Assembly: GCA_963921335.3 (NCBI GenBank)
Contig: CAWUFC020000002.1
Location: 930,001 to 994,000 of the forward strand
DNA: 64,000 bases
Direction: 5' to 3'
Source of the DNA: CAWUFC02 sp963921335
GTDB taxonomy: Bacteria > Pseudomonadota > Gammaproteobacteria > Pseudomonadales > Halieaceae
This document shows, piece after piece, positions 26,740-35,819 of this stretch. The notes beneath the pieces are model-generated. The model searched no databases, was not told the DNA's origin, and saw nothing but the letters and a program-made list of their open reading frames with translations. A program made the translations under genes and the position numbers. Positions within the stretch are counted from its first letter, which is position 1. The number at the start of each line of letters is the position of its first letter.

Positions 26740-28382
26740 TAACTGGATTTCCTTTTGGCTTTAGCTTTAGTTCTCGGTTTAGCCTTGGCTTTTGGTTTGG
26801 CCTGGGCTTTAGATTTTGTTTTGGATTTCGCCTTTGGCTTCGGTGCTGCTTTGGCTTTGGCTTTGGCTTTGGCTTTGGCTTTAGTTTTGGTTTTAGCCTT
26901 GGGCTTGGCAGCCGTTTTCTTGCCGGCCTTCCGCTTCTGACCACTCTGTGCGGGTTCTGCCTGACCCAGCGCCTCCAAAAACAGGCCGCGGACCTCTGCG
27001 ACGTGATCATTCAGGGTAGACACCTGCCACTGGGAGGTATCCACAGGCTCTAATACCTCCACCTCAACGGTAGCCGAGCGAAAAACAAACTCTCCCTTGG
27101 GTGCGACATCAAGGGCGTTGTGAATCACGATGGGTACCATGGGTACGCCGGCCTGCATCGCCAGGTGAAAAGCGCCTTTCTTAAAAGGTGCCAGCTTGGG
27201 AGACACCGTGCGCGTTCCTTCGGGCGACAACACCACGCATTTACCCTCAACCCGCATGGCATCGACCAGGGGTTGCATGGCTTCAATGGCGCTGGAGGCG
27301 TTCTCGCGGTCGATCAGCACCACGCCACCCATTTCCATCACCTGCCCAATCACAGGCATTTCCTTGATCTCTTTCTTACCCACCCCCGCAATATCGCGAC
27401 GCAGAAGTTTGGCCATGATAACCACATCGGCCTTACTCTGGTGGTTAAAGACAAACACACAGGGTCGATCTGACCACAGGTGCTCCTCACCTTTTACATT
27501 GAGGTTCAGCCCGATCAAGGCTGCCGCTGTGTCGGCAAACAGCGAGAAGGAAAAGTTCTGGGCCTCACGACGGGAACCCGTGAGCGCCATAATGGGCAAT
27601 CCCGCGGCGAAAGACGTGACCAGGCTGCCGGTAGCAGCCACGGAACGAACCCAGTCGGTGATGCCCCGGCGACCACGACTACGGAATCGCTGCACCGGCC
27701 AGCGCTTGCGCTCGGCGATGGAGGTTAGCTTGCGATTTGGGTTAAGCGGTCGAGGCTTACCCACCCGCTCCAGCAACTCGATATCGTCATCGCTGTCGGA
27801 GTAGAAGAAGGTACGTTCCAAATCAACACCATGCTCGTCCGCCAGCTGCTCGGCAGCCGCGACCTTACCTGGGCCAAAGCAGGTCGGACGCTCCACGCCG
27901 CCCGTAAACTCACCGTTCTCCACTTCCAGGTGCGTGCACATAATGTGCTCGATATCCAGGTCACGCGCCGCCGGCACGATCTGATAGGGGGTGGCCGAGG
28001 AAATCATAGCCACCGTGTGGCCCTTGCGCTGATGTGCTTCGATCAAAGCACGCGATTCAGGGTAGATCAGCTTGGCGAGGTGTTTCTCATAAAGTTCCTG
28101 GCCAAATTCCCAGTAGCTCTGCTCGTTGATACCCCGCATGAACTGGGAGCTGGCAACCATCATGGCGGAGAAGCCACTGTTGCCCATACCAAAACTGGTC
28201 ATGGCAGCCGCCAGCTCGACAAACTCCCGGGGCGACAGGTCACCTCGCTTGACCTGTTCGCGAATCATGGCGAGTGCGGAGTACCCGTAGATAACGGTAC
28301 CGTCGAAATCAAAAAAGGCGCCAACCTGCGGACCTTCATCTGACGCTTCTACTTCACGGATGACTTCACTGTGACGCGGCAT
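26739..28382 (-). CDS. HAD-IB hydrolase / 1-acylglycerol-3-phosphate acyltransferase fusion with lysine-rich tail
   Basis: 547 residues. The N-terminal HAD-IB domain has FFDFDGTV (two Asp) and a late YSDSDDDIELL metal site; the second domain is PlsC-like with NHQSKAD (HX4D) at the start and SPEGTRT. The last 68 residues (coded by 26742-26945) are almost only Lys, Ala, Pro, Thr and Ser, like histone H1 or AlgP tails. ATG 28382 is chosen because the open frame further up lacks family sequence. It directly precedes plsB. The PlsC part would add the second acyl chain; the HAD part may act on a phosphorylated lipid or serine. Confidence 0.9.
   Translation of the reverse strand: MPRHSEVIREVEASDEGPQVGAFFDFDGTVIYGYSALAMIREQVKRGDLSPREFVELAAAMTSFGMGNSGFSAMMVASSQFMRGINEQSYWEFGQELYEKHLAKLIYPESRALIEAHQRKGHTVAMISSATPYQIVPAARDLDIEHIMCTHLEVENGEFTGGVERPTCFGPGKVAAAEQLADEHGVDLERTFFYSDSDDDIELLERVGKPRPLNPNRKLTSIAERKRWPVQRFRSRGRRGITDWVRSVAATGSLVTSFAAGLPIMALTGSRREAQNFSFSLFADTAAALIGLNLNVKGEEHLWSDRPCVFVFNHQSKADVVIMAKLLRRDIAGVGKKEIKEMPVIGQVMEMGGVVLIDRENASSAIEAMQPLVDAMRVEGKCVVLSPEGTRTVSPKLAPFKKGAFHLAMQAGVPMVPIVIHNALDVAPKGEFVFRSATVEVEVLEPVDTSQWQVSTLNDHVAEVRGLFLEALGQAEPAQSGQKRKAGKKTAAKPKAKTKTKAKAKAKAKAKAAPKPKAKSKTKSKAQAKPKAKAKPRTKAKAKRKSS
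26742..26945 (-). repeat. coding Lys-Ala tandem tail, low complexity
   Basis: On the plus strand this is a run of GCTTTG/GGCTTT-like hexamers, encoding alternating Lys-Ala with some Pro, Thr and Ser. The repeats could expand or contract by slippage while keeping frame. Confidence 0.8.
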
Positions 28383-28440
28383 TACTACTCTCTTAAGCTG
28401 TAGATAAGGGTAAAAAAACCGGCGACCTATCGGGCCCGGA

Positions 28441-30384
28441 TTACTCGGCGTTGTACCAGATCGGTGAGGTATAGGCGCGCTCCTGGTGCGACAGGGCGAT
28501 ACCTTCCGGAATCTCAGCACCCAGCCTGACCTTGTCGTACAGGTACCAGAGCGGTGTGGGTATTTCCAAAACTCGCACGTAATAGAAGGCATCCTGTTCA
28601 GGGTCAAAATCGGGGTCAGTCCAAACCACCGTCAGCTCCGAGGCACCAATCGTGTTGGTCCAGTTGGCCGCTTCCACCTCTACCGTATTGCCCACTGCTG
28701 GCAGCTTGCCATCGGCGCCGATTTTGCGATCACCAGACCAGGCCACGTCGTAAACTTTCTCGTGGGTCTTGCCCTTGCGATCGACCCAGCCCTTTACGAT
28801 TTGAAGGCGGTCGAGATTGGCTCCCACAGGATCGCGCAGGACATAGGCCATAAAGGTCGGTGCCTTGCCTTTGGGGGCCTTATACAAATCTCCGCCCATA
28901 GGCACACCCTTCTCGTAACCGGCAAAGGCCGGCGAGCGGCTGCGTAAATCGTTTTCGGTGAACTCCCAACCACCAAAAAAGCGCACCATCATGCGTGGCC
29001 CGGTGGTGGCATAGGTTTCCTTGCGCATCATTGCATCAAACAGGGCTTCACGCGTGTTCTCCGTGGCCCAGATCCCCTGGTAGCCAGACGAGACCAGCAT
29101 ATGACCCTCAATGGTTCCAAGGTCCGATGAGACAAACGGATGTTCGATGCGCTCTTTCGAGGGTTCGACGCTCACTGACTTGCTGAAAAAATTATCTTCT
29201 TCGGCTGTGGCCAATGCAGTATGGCTATCCGTTGCACCCACCATACCGAACTTGTAGGGATTGGTGCCCAACTTGTCCTCCAGAACCAGCCCATTTTTCA
29301 GTGCTTCGCGAGCGTATTCGCCAGCGAGCATCTCCGGCTTTTTGAGCTGGGTCAGGTCAAGGTTACCTATATCCCAGGTACCGTAATCGGCAAACTCGTC
29401 ATTGGGTGACAGGTAAGAGTGCGTCTCGCCATCGCCCTTGATCTGGGTCACCTCGTACAGGGGCTCCCACTCCGCCCTGAGCGTCACATACTCTTTGTTG
29501 ACCCGACCGCCGGCATAGGTGCGATCCATGGGGAACATCCAGCCATTGGACAGGTTGCCGTTGTGGGAGATAGCCAGTGCCTGGCCACCGGTCTTGTCTT
29601 CATAGTCCTGCAACCACTGATACAGATCCAGCGGATCAGTCGTGCCCACCGGGGGCTGGGTCGTCAGAGGCACCACCTGGGTAGCACGACTAGCATCATC
29701 ACGCAGCACCACGTTTCTGTGCAGGTTGAAGCCCTTGGGCACCGAGGTCCATTCATAGCCAATGAACGCAGTGAACTGACCGGGATCATTAAACTGGTCG
29801 GCAGACCTGGCGATATCCTCCCAGATACTCGCGTACTGGGCCGAACCGGGCGAATAATCAGTCACCATCTGTTCCGGCACCTTGAACTATGAAAAGGCCG
29901 TAATCAGTTCAAAAGCCGCTTTGGCAGCCGCCTGGCCACCCTGCTTGAAGGCTTCGTGCCAGCGCTTGCCCTCGGGGATTTTGACAATATTGGGCGCACC
30001 CGTCTGGATATCGGTAGCGATGCCCATCATGTCTGAGTGATCGGTCACCACCAGCCAGTCCAGCGGGCGACCAAGTTTGACCGGCAGACCAGTGGAGGAA
30101 GTGATTTGCTCGCCACGCGCCAGCCGATAGGCATCTTCGTGGGTCAGCACATTACCGAACAGGCCGGCATCCAGTGACAGCCCGGTGTGCAAATGCGTGT
30201 CACCCCAATAGACCTGGCTGGGAAAACTGCGATCCGCATAGGGTGAATAGGCCTTGCCCGGATACAGCTTGCTGGCCTGCTCCGCGGTAGGCACACCGGC
30301 ATCCGCAGCCAGCAGCGAAGAAGACAAGCCAAGAGCAATGGCCGCCGCACCCATTTTGAATGGCGTTTTCTTGAATACAGACAT
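28441..30384 (-). pseudogene. DUF3604 protein gene interrupted by an in-frame TAG
   Basis: Two open pieces lie in one frame: 30384 down to an amber codon at 29887-29889, and from there to 28441. Together they make about 647 residues of a DUF3604 protein, with signal peptide (ending LLAADA), QVYWGDTHLHTGLSLDAG, VVTDHSDMMG and, in the second part, FIGYEWTS and VGATDSHTALAT. The sequence around the stop (AFELITAFS, TAG, FKVPEQM) reads smoothly, so a single base change is the likely cause. The second part could start at a GTG at 29880 but would lack the metal-binding N terminus. DUF3604 proteins look like PHP-type secreted phosphoesterases; function is unproven. Confidence 0.85.
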
Positions 30385-30576
30385 CTAAAACTCCCTGTGA
30401 CAACTGCCTTCAGTGTAGTTGGCCAACCGCTGTGGCGCGAATGGGTTAGCGGAACAAAAGTTCCCGTTCCCGATTCGATTTTTCCGCAGCGATGTCATCG
30501 TAAATTCGAATTTTCAGATGTTTGGCAAACCCCTACTCTTAGCACTGAAGCAAAACCCAAAAACAGAGGAAAGGTT

Positions 30577-30912
30577 ATGAAGATAGATATGCAAGCCAGC
30601 AACTTCCGCCTGACCTGGGCGCTTAGACGCTTCATCAGGAAGCGAGTCAACTCAGCCGTCGGCGGTCACTCTGGGAAGGTCGACGCGATTCAGGTGCGGC
30701 TGAGCGACATCAATGGGCCTCGCGGAGGCCAGGACAAGCGATGCGTCATTCGTATCAGCTTGCCCAGCATGCGAGATGTGCTCATTCATGAGACACGCAA
30801 GGATATGTACGAGGCTATTAGCCGCGCTACCGAGCGAGCAAAAAACACGGTGGTCAGGCGAGTGAAAAAGCAGGCGCGGCATCAAACTGGCGCCCTGCCC
30901 ATACCGGCCTGA
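30577..30912 (+). CDS. HPF/RaiA family ribosome-associated protein
   Basis: 111 residues: MKIDMQASNFRLTWALRRFI then RKRVNSAVGGHSGKVDAIQVRLSDINGPRGG-type beta strand (given in parts) and a basic C terminus VKKQARHQ. It is a small dsRBD-like fold protein that binds 30S subunits in stress or stationary phase. ATG 30577 has GAGGAAAGG ahead; the frame is open further up but without family sequence. It is followed by a Bax-inhibitor-like membrane protein. Confidence 0.83.
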   Translation: MKIDMQASNFRLTWALRRFIRKRVNSAVGGHSGKVDAIQVRLSDINGPRGGQDKRCVIRISLPSMRDVLIHETRKDMYEAISRATERAKNTVVRRVKKQARHQTGALPIPA

Positions 30913-30951
30913 GTACAGAGCAATAGATGTAAACGAACGGAGAGTAATGCC

Positions 30952-31617
30952 ATGACGACTGATACCATGATCGCTACTTCCAAACTCAATGTCGCCAGCA
31001 CCAACAAGGTGCTGCGCAATACCTATGCCCTGCTGGCCATGACACTGTTGTTCAGTGCTGGCACAGCCGGACTTTCGATGGCGATGCAACTGCCACATCC
31101 AGGCCTGTTGCTCACCCTGGTGGGCTACTTTGGGCTGCTCTTCGCTGTCACCAAGCTGCGTAACTCAGGTTGGGGAATCGTGGCGGTGTTTGCGCTCACC
31201 GGCTTCATGGGCGCCACGCTGGGTCCCATTCTCAATGCCTATCTGGGAACGGCCAGCGGTAGTCAAAACCTGGTGATGGCACTGGGCAGCACCGCGCTGG
31301 TGTTTTTCGGCCTGTCTGCCTACGCGCTGACGAGCCGCAAGGACTTCAGCTTTATGGGCAACTTTCTGATGGTGGGCATTCTGGTGGCCTTCATCACCGG
31401 CATTGCTGCCATTGTATTCAGCATGCCCGCCGTGTCTCTGACGGTATCTGCCATGTTCGTCCTACTAATGTCTGGTCTCATCCTTTACGAGACCAGCAAC
31501 ATCATTAACGGCGGAGAAACCAACTACATCATGGCCACCGTCACGCTGTATGTGGCCCTGTTCAATCTGTTCACCAGCCTGCTGCACCTGTTCACTGCCC
31601 TTGGCAGCCAGGAATAG
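30952..31617 (+). CDS. Bax inhibitor-1/YccA family membrane protein
   Basis: 221 residues with seven predicted membrane spans and the family pattern (TNKVLRNTYALLAMTLLFS, GSTALVFFGLSAYALTSRKDFSFMG as separate segments, LYETSNIINGGETNYI, VALFNLFTSLLHLF). Members include YccA, which modulates FtsH, and YbhL-type calcium-leak channels. GGAG precedes the ATG. Probably co-expressed with the ribosome-associated protein, 39 bp upstream. Confidence 0.93.
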   Translation: MTTDTMIATSKLNVASTNKVLRNTYALLAMTLLFSAGTAGLSMAMQLPHPGLLLTLVGYFGLLFAVTKLRNSGWGIVAVFALTGFMGATLGPILNAYLGTASGSQNLVMALGSTALVFFGLSAYALTSRKDFSFMGNFLMVGILVAFITGIAAIVFSMPAVSLTVSAMFVLLMSGLILYETSNIINGGETNYIMATVTLYVALFNLFTSLLHLFTALGSQE

Positions 31618-31665
31618 GCTCAGCACATTCGAATTAGTTCACCGACTCAGAAAAGGAGAAAGACC

Positions 31666-31854
31666 ATGAGTAAACAGCAGCAACACCACGACGGCGGAGC
31701 CGTCGCACAAGCCATACCAATGACCCGCGCTCAGCAGTTCTTCGAGACCATCGAAGATCCAATGAACTCGGTGATTGCGGCCTCTGTGATCACCATGAGC
31801 AGTCTTGGCATTGTGCTGGGCGGCGCCTGGTTTATTTCAACACTGATGGGCTAA
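31666..31854 (+). CDS. small single-span membrane protein
   Basis: 62 residues with a polar, Gln/His-rich N terminus (SKQQQHHDGG) and one C-terminal membrane span (VIAASVITMSSLGIVLGGAW). AAAAGGAGAAAGACC is an excellent ribosome site, the main support. No family recognised. It is 48 bp after the Bax-inhibitor-like gene, likely the same transcript. Confidence 0.65.
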   Translation: MSKQQQHHDGGAVAQAIPMTRAQQFFETIEDPMNSVIAASVITMSSLGIVLGGAWFISTLMG

Positions 31855-31896
31855 GCCCGTCGTTCCCCGCCTGGTGCCCGGACTTCCTTCCCCCCC

Positions 31897-33018
31897 CTAC
31901 TCGGGCATCAGGCAATTTATCCGATCGTAAGCCTCACTGTACTCTGTCATCAGCCGCATCATGATGTCGCGGCATGACTCAATCTCGTTAATCTGCCCTA
32001 CCACCTGACCAATCGGATTGAAGGCCACTTTTTGGGTCTCACCGGCACCGGCGTAGCGGTGAGTACGGCGAGTGGCATCAAAGGTCAGGTAACCCTGCAA
32101 GGGCATAGGCAGAGGGTCGGGCGTATCCGGACGATCCCAGGCTTCGGTCCACTCATTCTTCAACATACGTGCTGTCTTACCGGTAAAGGAACGGGACCGG
32201 ATCGTATCTTCCGAGGTGGCATTCATATATGACTCACGCTGGGCGGGTTCGGCGTGCGCTTCGGTTGAGTTCAACCACATGGAACCCATCCAGACACCCT
32301 GGGCACCCATCGCCATGGCAGCCATGATCTGCTGGCCACTGCCAATACCACCCGCCGCCAATACCGGCAGCGGCGCAACAGCTTCGACCATCTGCGGCCA
32401 CAGCACCATGGAGGTGACCTCACCGGCATGACCACCACCTTCACTGCCCTGGCACACAATAAAATCCAGGCCGGCATCTTTATGGGCCTTGCCGTGCTTC
32501 AAGCGACCAGCCAGGGCGCCAATCAATCGACCTGATTCGTGAACCTGCTCAACAATTTCAGGGGGCGGTGTGCCCAGCGCATTGACAATCATGCGGCAGT
32601 TAGGACGAGTCAGGGCTTCATCCACCAGGGCCTGGGCCTGGGCGAGGGAAAAACTCAGGGTCACATCGTCGTCGCCTTCCGGCCATTCCGGCACGCCGTG
32701 ATCCTTCAGCAGCTTGTCGGCAAACTCGCGATGGCCATCCGGAATGGCGGCCATAATCATTTCCACCAGTTTATCCGCATCCATCTCATCCATACCCTCG
32801 TACTTCTGGGGAATGGCGGTGTCGACACCGTAGATATGGTCGCCGATGTGCTCGTCAATCCAATCCAGCTCTTCTTTCAGCTGCTCCGGGGAAAAACCCA
32901 CGGCACCCAGCACACCAATACCGCCGGCCTTGCTGACGGCAACCACAACATCGCGGCAATGAGTAAAAGCGAAGATGGGCACTTCAATGCCCAGTTCCTT
33001 ACAAAAATCAGTTTGCAT
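31897..33018 (-). CDS. nitronate monooxygenase / 2-nitropropane dioxygenase family
   Basis: 373-residue FMN-dependent TIM barrel. GGIGVLGAVGFSPE at the start, CQGSEGGGHAGE for FMN phosphate and catalytic His, then LAAGGIGSG and GAQGVWMGS are typical. The first part reads ELGIEVPIFAFTHCRD. It may detoxify nitronates or act on another substrate in the catabolic set. It lies 97 bp downstream of the peroxiredoxin-like selenoprotein on the same strand. Confidence 0.93.
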   Translation of the reverse strand: MQTDFCKELGIEVPIFAFTHCRDVVVAVSKAGGIGVLGAVGFSPEQLKEELDWIDEHIGDHIYGVDTAIPQKYEGMDEMDADKLVEMIMAAIPDGHREFADKLLKDHGVPEWPEGDDDVTLSFSLAQAQALVDEALTRPNCRMIVNALGTPPPEIVEQVHESGRLIGALAGRLKHGKAHKDAGLDFIVCQGSEGGGHAGEVTSMVLWPQMVEAVAPLPVLAAGGIGSGQQIMAAMAMGAQGVWMGSMWLNSTEAHAEPAQRESYMNATSEDTIRSRSFTGKTARMLKNEWTEAWDRPDTPDPLPMPLQGYLTFDATRRTHRYAGAGETQKVAFNPIGQVVGQINEIESCRDIMMRLMTEYSEAYDRINCLMPE

Positions 33019-33066
33019 GACACATCTCCAGAATCATCTGTAATGGTGAGCAGTGTGTGGGCAAAC

Positions 33067-33108
33067 CGCTACGGGAACAATGACCGGATGGGCCAGTTCC
33101 CGTTAGCG
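33067..33108. promoter_or_regulatory. inverted repeat upstream of nitronate monooxygenase
   Basis: CGCTACGGGAAC and GTTCCCGTTAGCG flank a 17-base spacer, pairing over 12 bases with one bulge. A similar set of blocks (AACCGCT, GGAAC, GTTCCCGTT, GATT) is found at 30425-30474 between the DUF3604 and ribosome-associated genes. Confidence 0.4.
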
Positions 33109-33115
33109 ATTGGGA

Positions 33116-33871
33116 TCAGCCGTCGAGATAGGTCTGTATGGCTTCCAGCATCACAGAGGGCGGCGAACGGCGTTGGTAGTCGGTGGATATATCCATCCAC
33201 AAAACTCGACCATCGGCATCAACCAGTAAGGTCGTGGGTACCGGTAGAGCGGGTGAATCATCATTGGGCGGCGCAGAGTTGAACTCCGTATTGCGCAAGC
33301 CAAAGGCGTCGGTCACCTCCAGGCCCACGTCTGACAGCATGATCGCATCGAGCCCGTGTTCACCCCGGTATTCCTTGATCTCCTCAGGGTGATCGGCGCT
33401 GACGGTAACGACCTGTATGCCTCGTTTGTCGAACTCCGACCGGAGTTCCTGCCAGCGACGCAACTCGCCGACACAGTAGGGTCACCAATGGGCCCTGAAG
33501 AATTTGATTAACAGAATATTGCCGGCCAATGTATCGGAATGAACAAGCTGACCATTCATATCCGGCGCGCTGAACTCCGGCAGTTTGTCACCCACTTCTA
33601 TGTGGCCACTTTCAAGACCCTGGGGGCTGATGGAGACGGTAAAAGGTAGAAACAAACCGATGATGAGTGCCGGTACAGCCACAATGCCACCAGACCAGTG
33701 CGTGCCTTTGATATAGGCAGATACAGCCAGCACCGCAGCAGTGAGCCAGCTTGCGACGAAAAACAGTCGATTGCCAGGCAGGTCGACCTGCCGGGTCTGG
33801 TAAAACCAAAAAACGGTTGTGCCCACTGCCAGCAGCAGGGCGGCGAAGCCAAGCTTGGTTCCTGTTCTCAT
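33116..33871 (-). CDS. membrane-anchored peroxiredoxin-like selenoprotein (in-frame UGA = Sec130)
   Basis: 251 residues if the TGA at 33482-33484 is selenocysteine. The sequence reads KFFRAHW-U-PYC-VGELRRWQEL, exactly where thioredoxin-fold AhpC/TSA proteins have FRGxWCPxC; so Sec130 replaces the peroxidatic Cys and Cys133 could resolve it (U-x-x-C). Three membrane helices occupy residues 5-25, 36-54 and 62-80; the redoxin domain (VGDKLPEFSAPDMNG to the end) would face the periplasm or cytoplasm. ATG 33871 has GAGG seven bases ahead. A six-base-pair hairpin follows the UGA at SECIS distance. Either half alone would be useless. Likely reduces peroxides or other electrophiles. Confidence 0.88.
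33453..33470 (-). promoter_or_regulatory. bacterial SECIS-like hairpin for the Prx-like selenoprotein
   Basis: CGGCGA (bases 12-17 after the UGA) pairs with UCGCUG (24-29), leaving loop GUUGCG that starts with GU. Stem position and loop fit the bacterial SECIS pattern. Confidence 0.6.
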
Positions 33872-33909
33872 TGTGACACCTCTACAAGCTGGCCACAGCA
33901 TAGTACAGG

Positions 33910-35097
33910 CTAGCTTCTGGATTCAAATTGCCAGAGCGCGAACAGGGACAGCACCACGGTGACCGAGGTCATACCGACCGCCAATGTGGCATTGGCCGAC
34001 CAGCCGCCCCAGGCGTAGGCGGCGGTACCTGCCCAACTGGCCAATCCACCCCCGATAAACATCAGCATGATGTAGACCGTCGACAGGCGCGTGCGAATAC
34101 CCGCCTCCTGACTCAGAAACAGCATGCGCCCGGCAACATCAATGGGCGGCCCAACCAGATTCATCATCAGCAGGGGCAACATCAGCAACCAGATGTCGTA
34201 CCCGAACGGAAACAGCAGCCACATCGCCAGCGCCTGCAGCACAGCGAACAGCACACGAGCCCGGCGCGCACCCATGCGGTCGGCGAGTCGACCCATGCGC
34301 GGCGTGGACACCAGATTGATCAGTGAAATCAGTGCCAGGTAACCCACCACATCCACGCCGTAACCCATTTCAGGCCCGGTCAAATGCAAACCCAGCCCCA
34401 TCCAGGTGGCGAGGAATACCCCGAAGTTGAGTGCCTGGATTGAACCCGATACCAGTATCTCGGGATACTGGCGAATCATCGGCCCCATGGACAACAGCAG
34501 ACTCAAGTAGCTGAATCGCCCACCGCTGTCAGGTGGAGATTCTTCTTCCATGATCATGGGTAACACCAGGGTCATGACCAGCATAAGAATGGCGGCAATG
34601 TAGTAGACCACTCGCCAGCCAAAGTACTCCGCCACCACTCCGGAACCGGTGCGGGCCAGCAGGATGCCCATGATCACCCCCGTGGCCAGCATCGCAGTCA
34701 CCTGCCCCAGCTTTTCCGGTGGCACCCGATGTGAGACATAAGCAGGCAGCAGATAGGGCGCAATGGTGCAGAAGCCCAACACAGTGGAGCCCAGCGCAAA
34801 CCAGCGAATATCCGGCGCCACTGCCATCACAGAAATAGAGAAAAACTGGCCACAGACAAAGATCCCCACCAGGCGTCGATTGCTAAACCGATCGCCCAGC
34901 GGGAGTAACAGGAATATGCCAAGCGCCAGGGCCATCTGATTCAGCGCCGGCACAAGACCGATAGAGCCTGCCGCCACGTCAAAATCCGCCGCGACCCGGG
35001 CAATGATGGGATGAATGTAATAGGCATTGGCCGTCACCACAGCACTGGCGACAGCCAGCCACAGCAGTTGGGCGTTGCTCAGGTAAGACTTACTCAC
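33910..35097 (-). CDS. MFS transporter
   Basis: 395 residues, 12 predicted spans of the drug-efflux-like MFS group (LPLGDRFSNRRLVG after span 2 is the loop 2-3 motif, and a later GRLADRMGARR repeats it). The start is GTG 35097, overlapping the TetR stop by four bases (GTGA); the frame is open further but inside the TetR gene. Its TetR partner and overlap point to repression of efflux or uptake by a local small molecule. Confidence 0.9.
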   Translation of the reverse strand: MSKSYLSNAQLLWLAVASAVVTANAYYIHPIIARVAADFDVAAGSIGLVPALNQMALALGIFLLLPLGDRFSNRRLVGIFVCGQFFSISVMAVAPDIRWFALGSTVLGFCTIAPYLLPAYVSHRVPPEKLGQVTAMLATGVIMGILLARTGSGVVAEYFGWRVVYYIAAILMLVMTLVLPMIMEEESPPDSGGRFSYLSLLLSMGPMIRQYPEILVSGSIQALNFGVFLATWMGLGLHLTGPEMGYGVDVVGYLALISLINLVSTPRMGRLADRMGARRARVLFAVLQALAMWLLFPFGYDIWLLMLPLLMMNLVGPPIDVAGRMLFLSQEAGIRTRLSTVYIMLMFIGGGLASWAGTAAYAWGGWSANATLAVGMTSVTVVLSLFALWQFESRS

Positions 35098-35690
35098 AGA
35101 GCCTGCAGGCGCGCCAGGATCAACTGGCGTAACTCGTCTTCGAAACAGGCCTCGGTTTTGGCGTAGGCGCGAGCGCCAAAAATGCTGGCCAGTGTAGGCT
35201 GGGACACTGCGAAATAATGGGCAGCGCCCAACCACTGGTAAATCACAGCCAGCGCCTGGTCGCGTGTCAGGTGCGCAGCACCGTCAACAGCCAGCAGCGC
35301 ATCCACCAGCATGTTGAGGTAAGGCGCTAAATACCAGTTGCCGGCCTTTTCAGCCCGCTGTTCATTGTCGAGCAACTCGCGCATGATCAGTCGCGCAGAA
35401 TCCGCGTCATCCGACTGACTGCGATACTGCAGCAGTACCAGTTCCACCAGTTGCTGCTGTGGCTCCGGGGTCCGGTCCAGCAGGCCCTGTGCCTGTTCCT
35501 GCAAAGGACCCGAAATACTCTGCAACACTTCACCGTACAGCTTCTCTTTGTTGCCGAAGTGATGCAGCAACGCCTGCTTGGTCAATCCCAAGGCCTCGGC
35601 AACCGCGGCAATGCTGACGCCGTAAAAGCCCCGCTCGGCAAATAAATGCCGGGCCGCCGCTATAAATTGCTCTCGTGTGGTTGTGCTCAT
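35094..35690 (-). CDS. TetR family transcriptional regulator
   Basis: 198 residues with a helix-turn-helix (AARHLFAERGFYGVSIAAVA, ALGLTKQALLHHFGNKEKL). ATG 35690 has GGAG ahead. It is divergent from the Rieske oxygenase gene; two 16 bp palindromes in the gap are its likely operators, controlling both itself with the MFS gene and the oxygenase. Confidence 0.92.
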   Translation of the reverse strand: MSTTTREQFIAAARHLFAERGFYGVSIAAVAEALGLTKQALLHHFGNKEKLYGEVLQSISGPLQEQAQGLLDRTPEPQQQLVELVLLQYRSQSDDADSARLIMRELLDNEQRAEKAGNWYLAPYLNMLVDALLAVDGAAHLTRDQALAVIYQWLGAAHYFAVSQPTLASIFGARAYAKTEACFEDELRQLILARLQAL

Positions 35691-35729
35691 GACTGAACTC
35701 CAGGAAACGCGGCCAGTGTACGGCAAGGC

Positions 35730-35783
35730 TTGACAACTTACCAGTTGGTAAGTAGATTGAGTGAAAACTTACCAAGCGGTAAG
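35730..35783 (+). promoter_or_regulatory. promoter with two TetR-type operators
   Basis: TTGACA (35730-35735) and TAGATT (35753-35758) are 17 bp apart; CTTACCAGTTGGTAAG (35737-35752) fills the spacer. A second copy, CTTACCAAGCGGTAAG (35768-35783), has the same arms CTTACC-N4-GGTAAG. Centres are 31 bp apart, about three helical turns, so two dimers would bind the same face. Confidence 0.75.
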
Positions 35784-35819
35784 CGCAAGCCATCCACCAA
35801 CGAGCGCGAGGCACAGGTC

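Noticed and set aside
26755..26940. Hydrophobic plus-strand frame opposite the lysine tail (Leu/Ala/Phe-rich)
   Set aside because: It is the complement of the Lys-Ala repeat and has no ribosome site.
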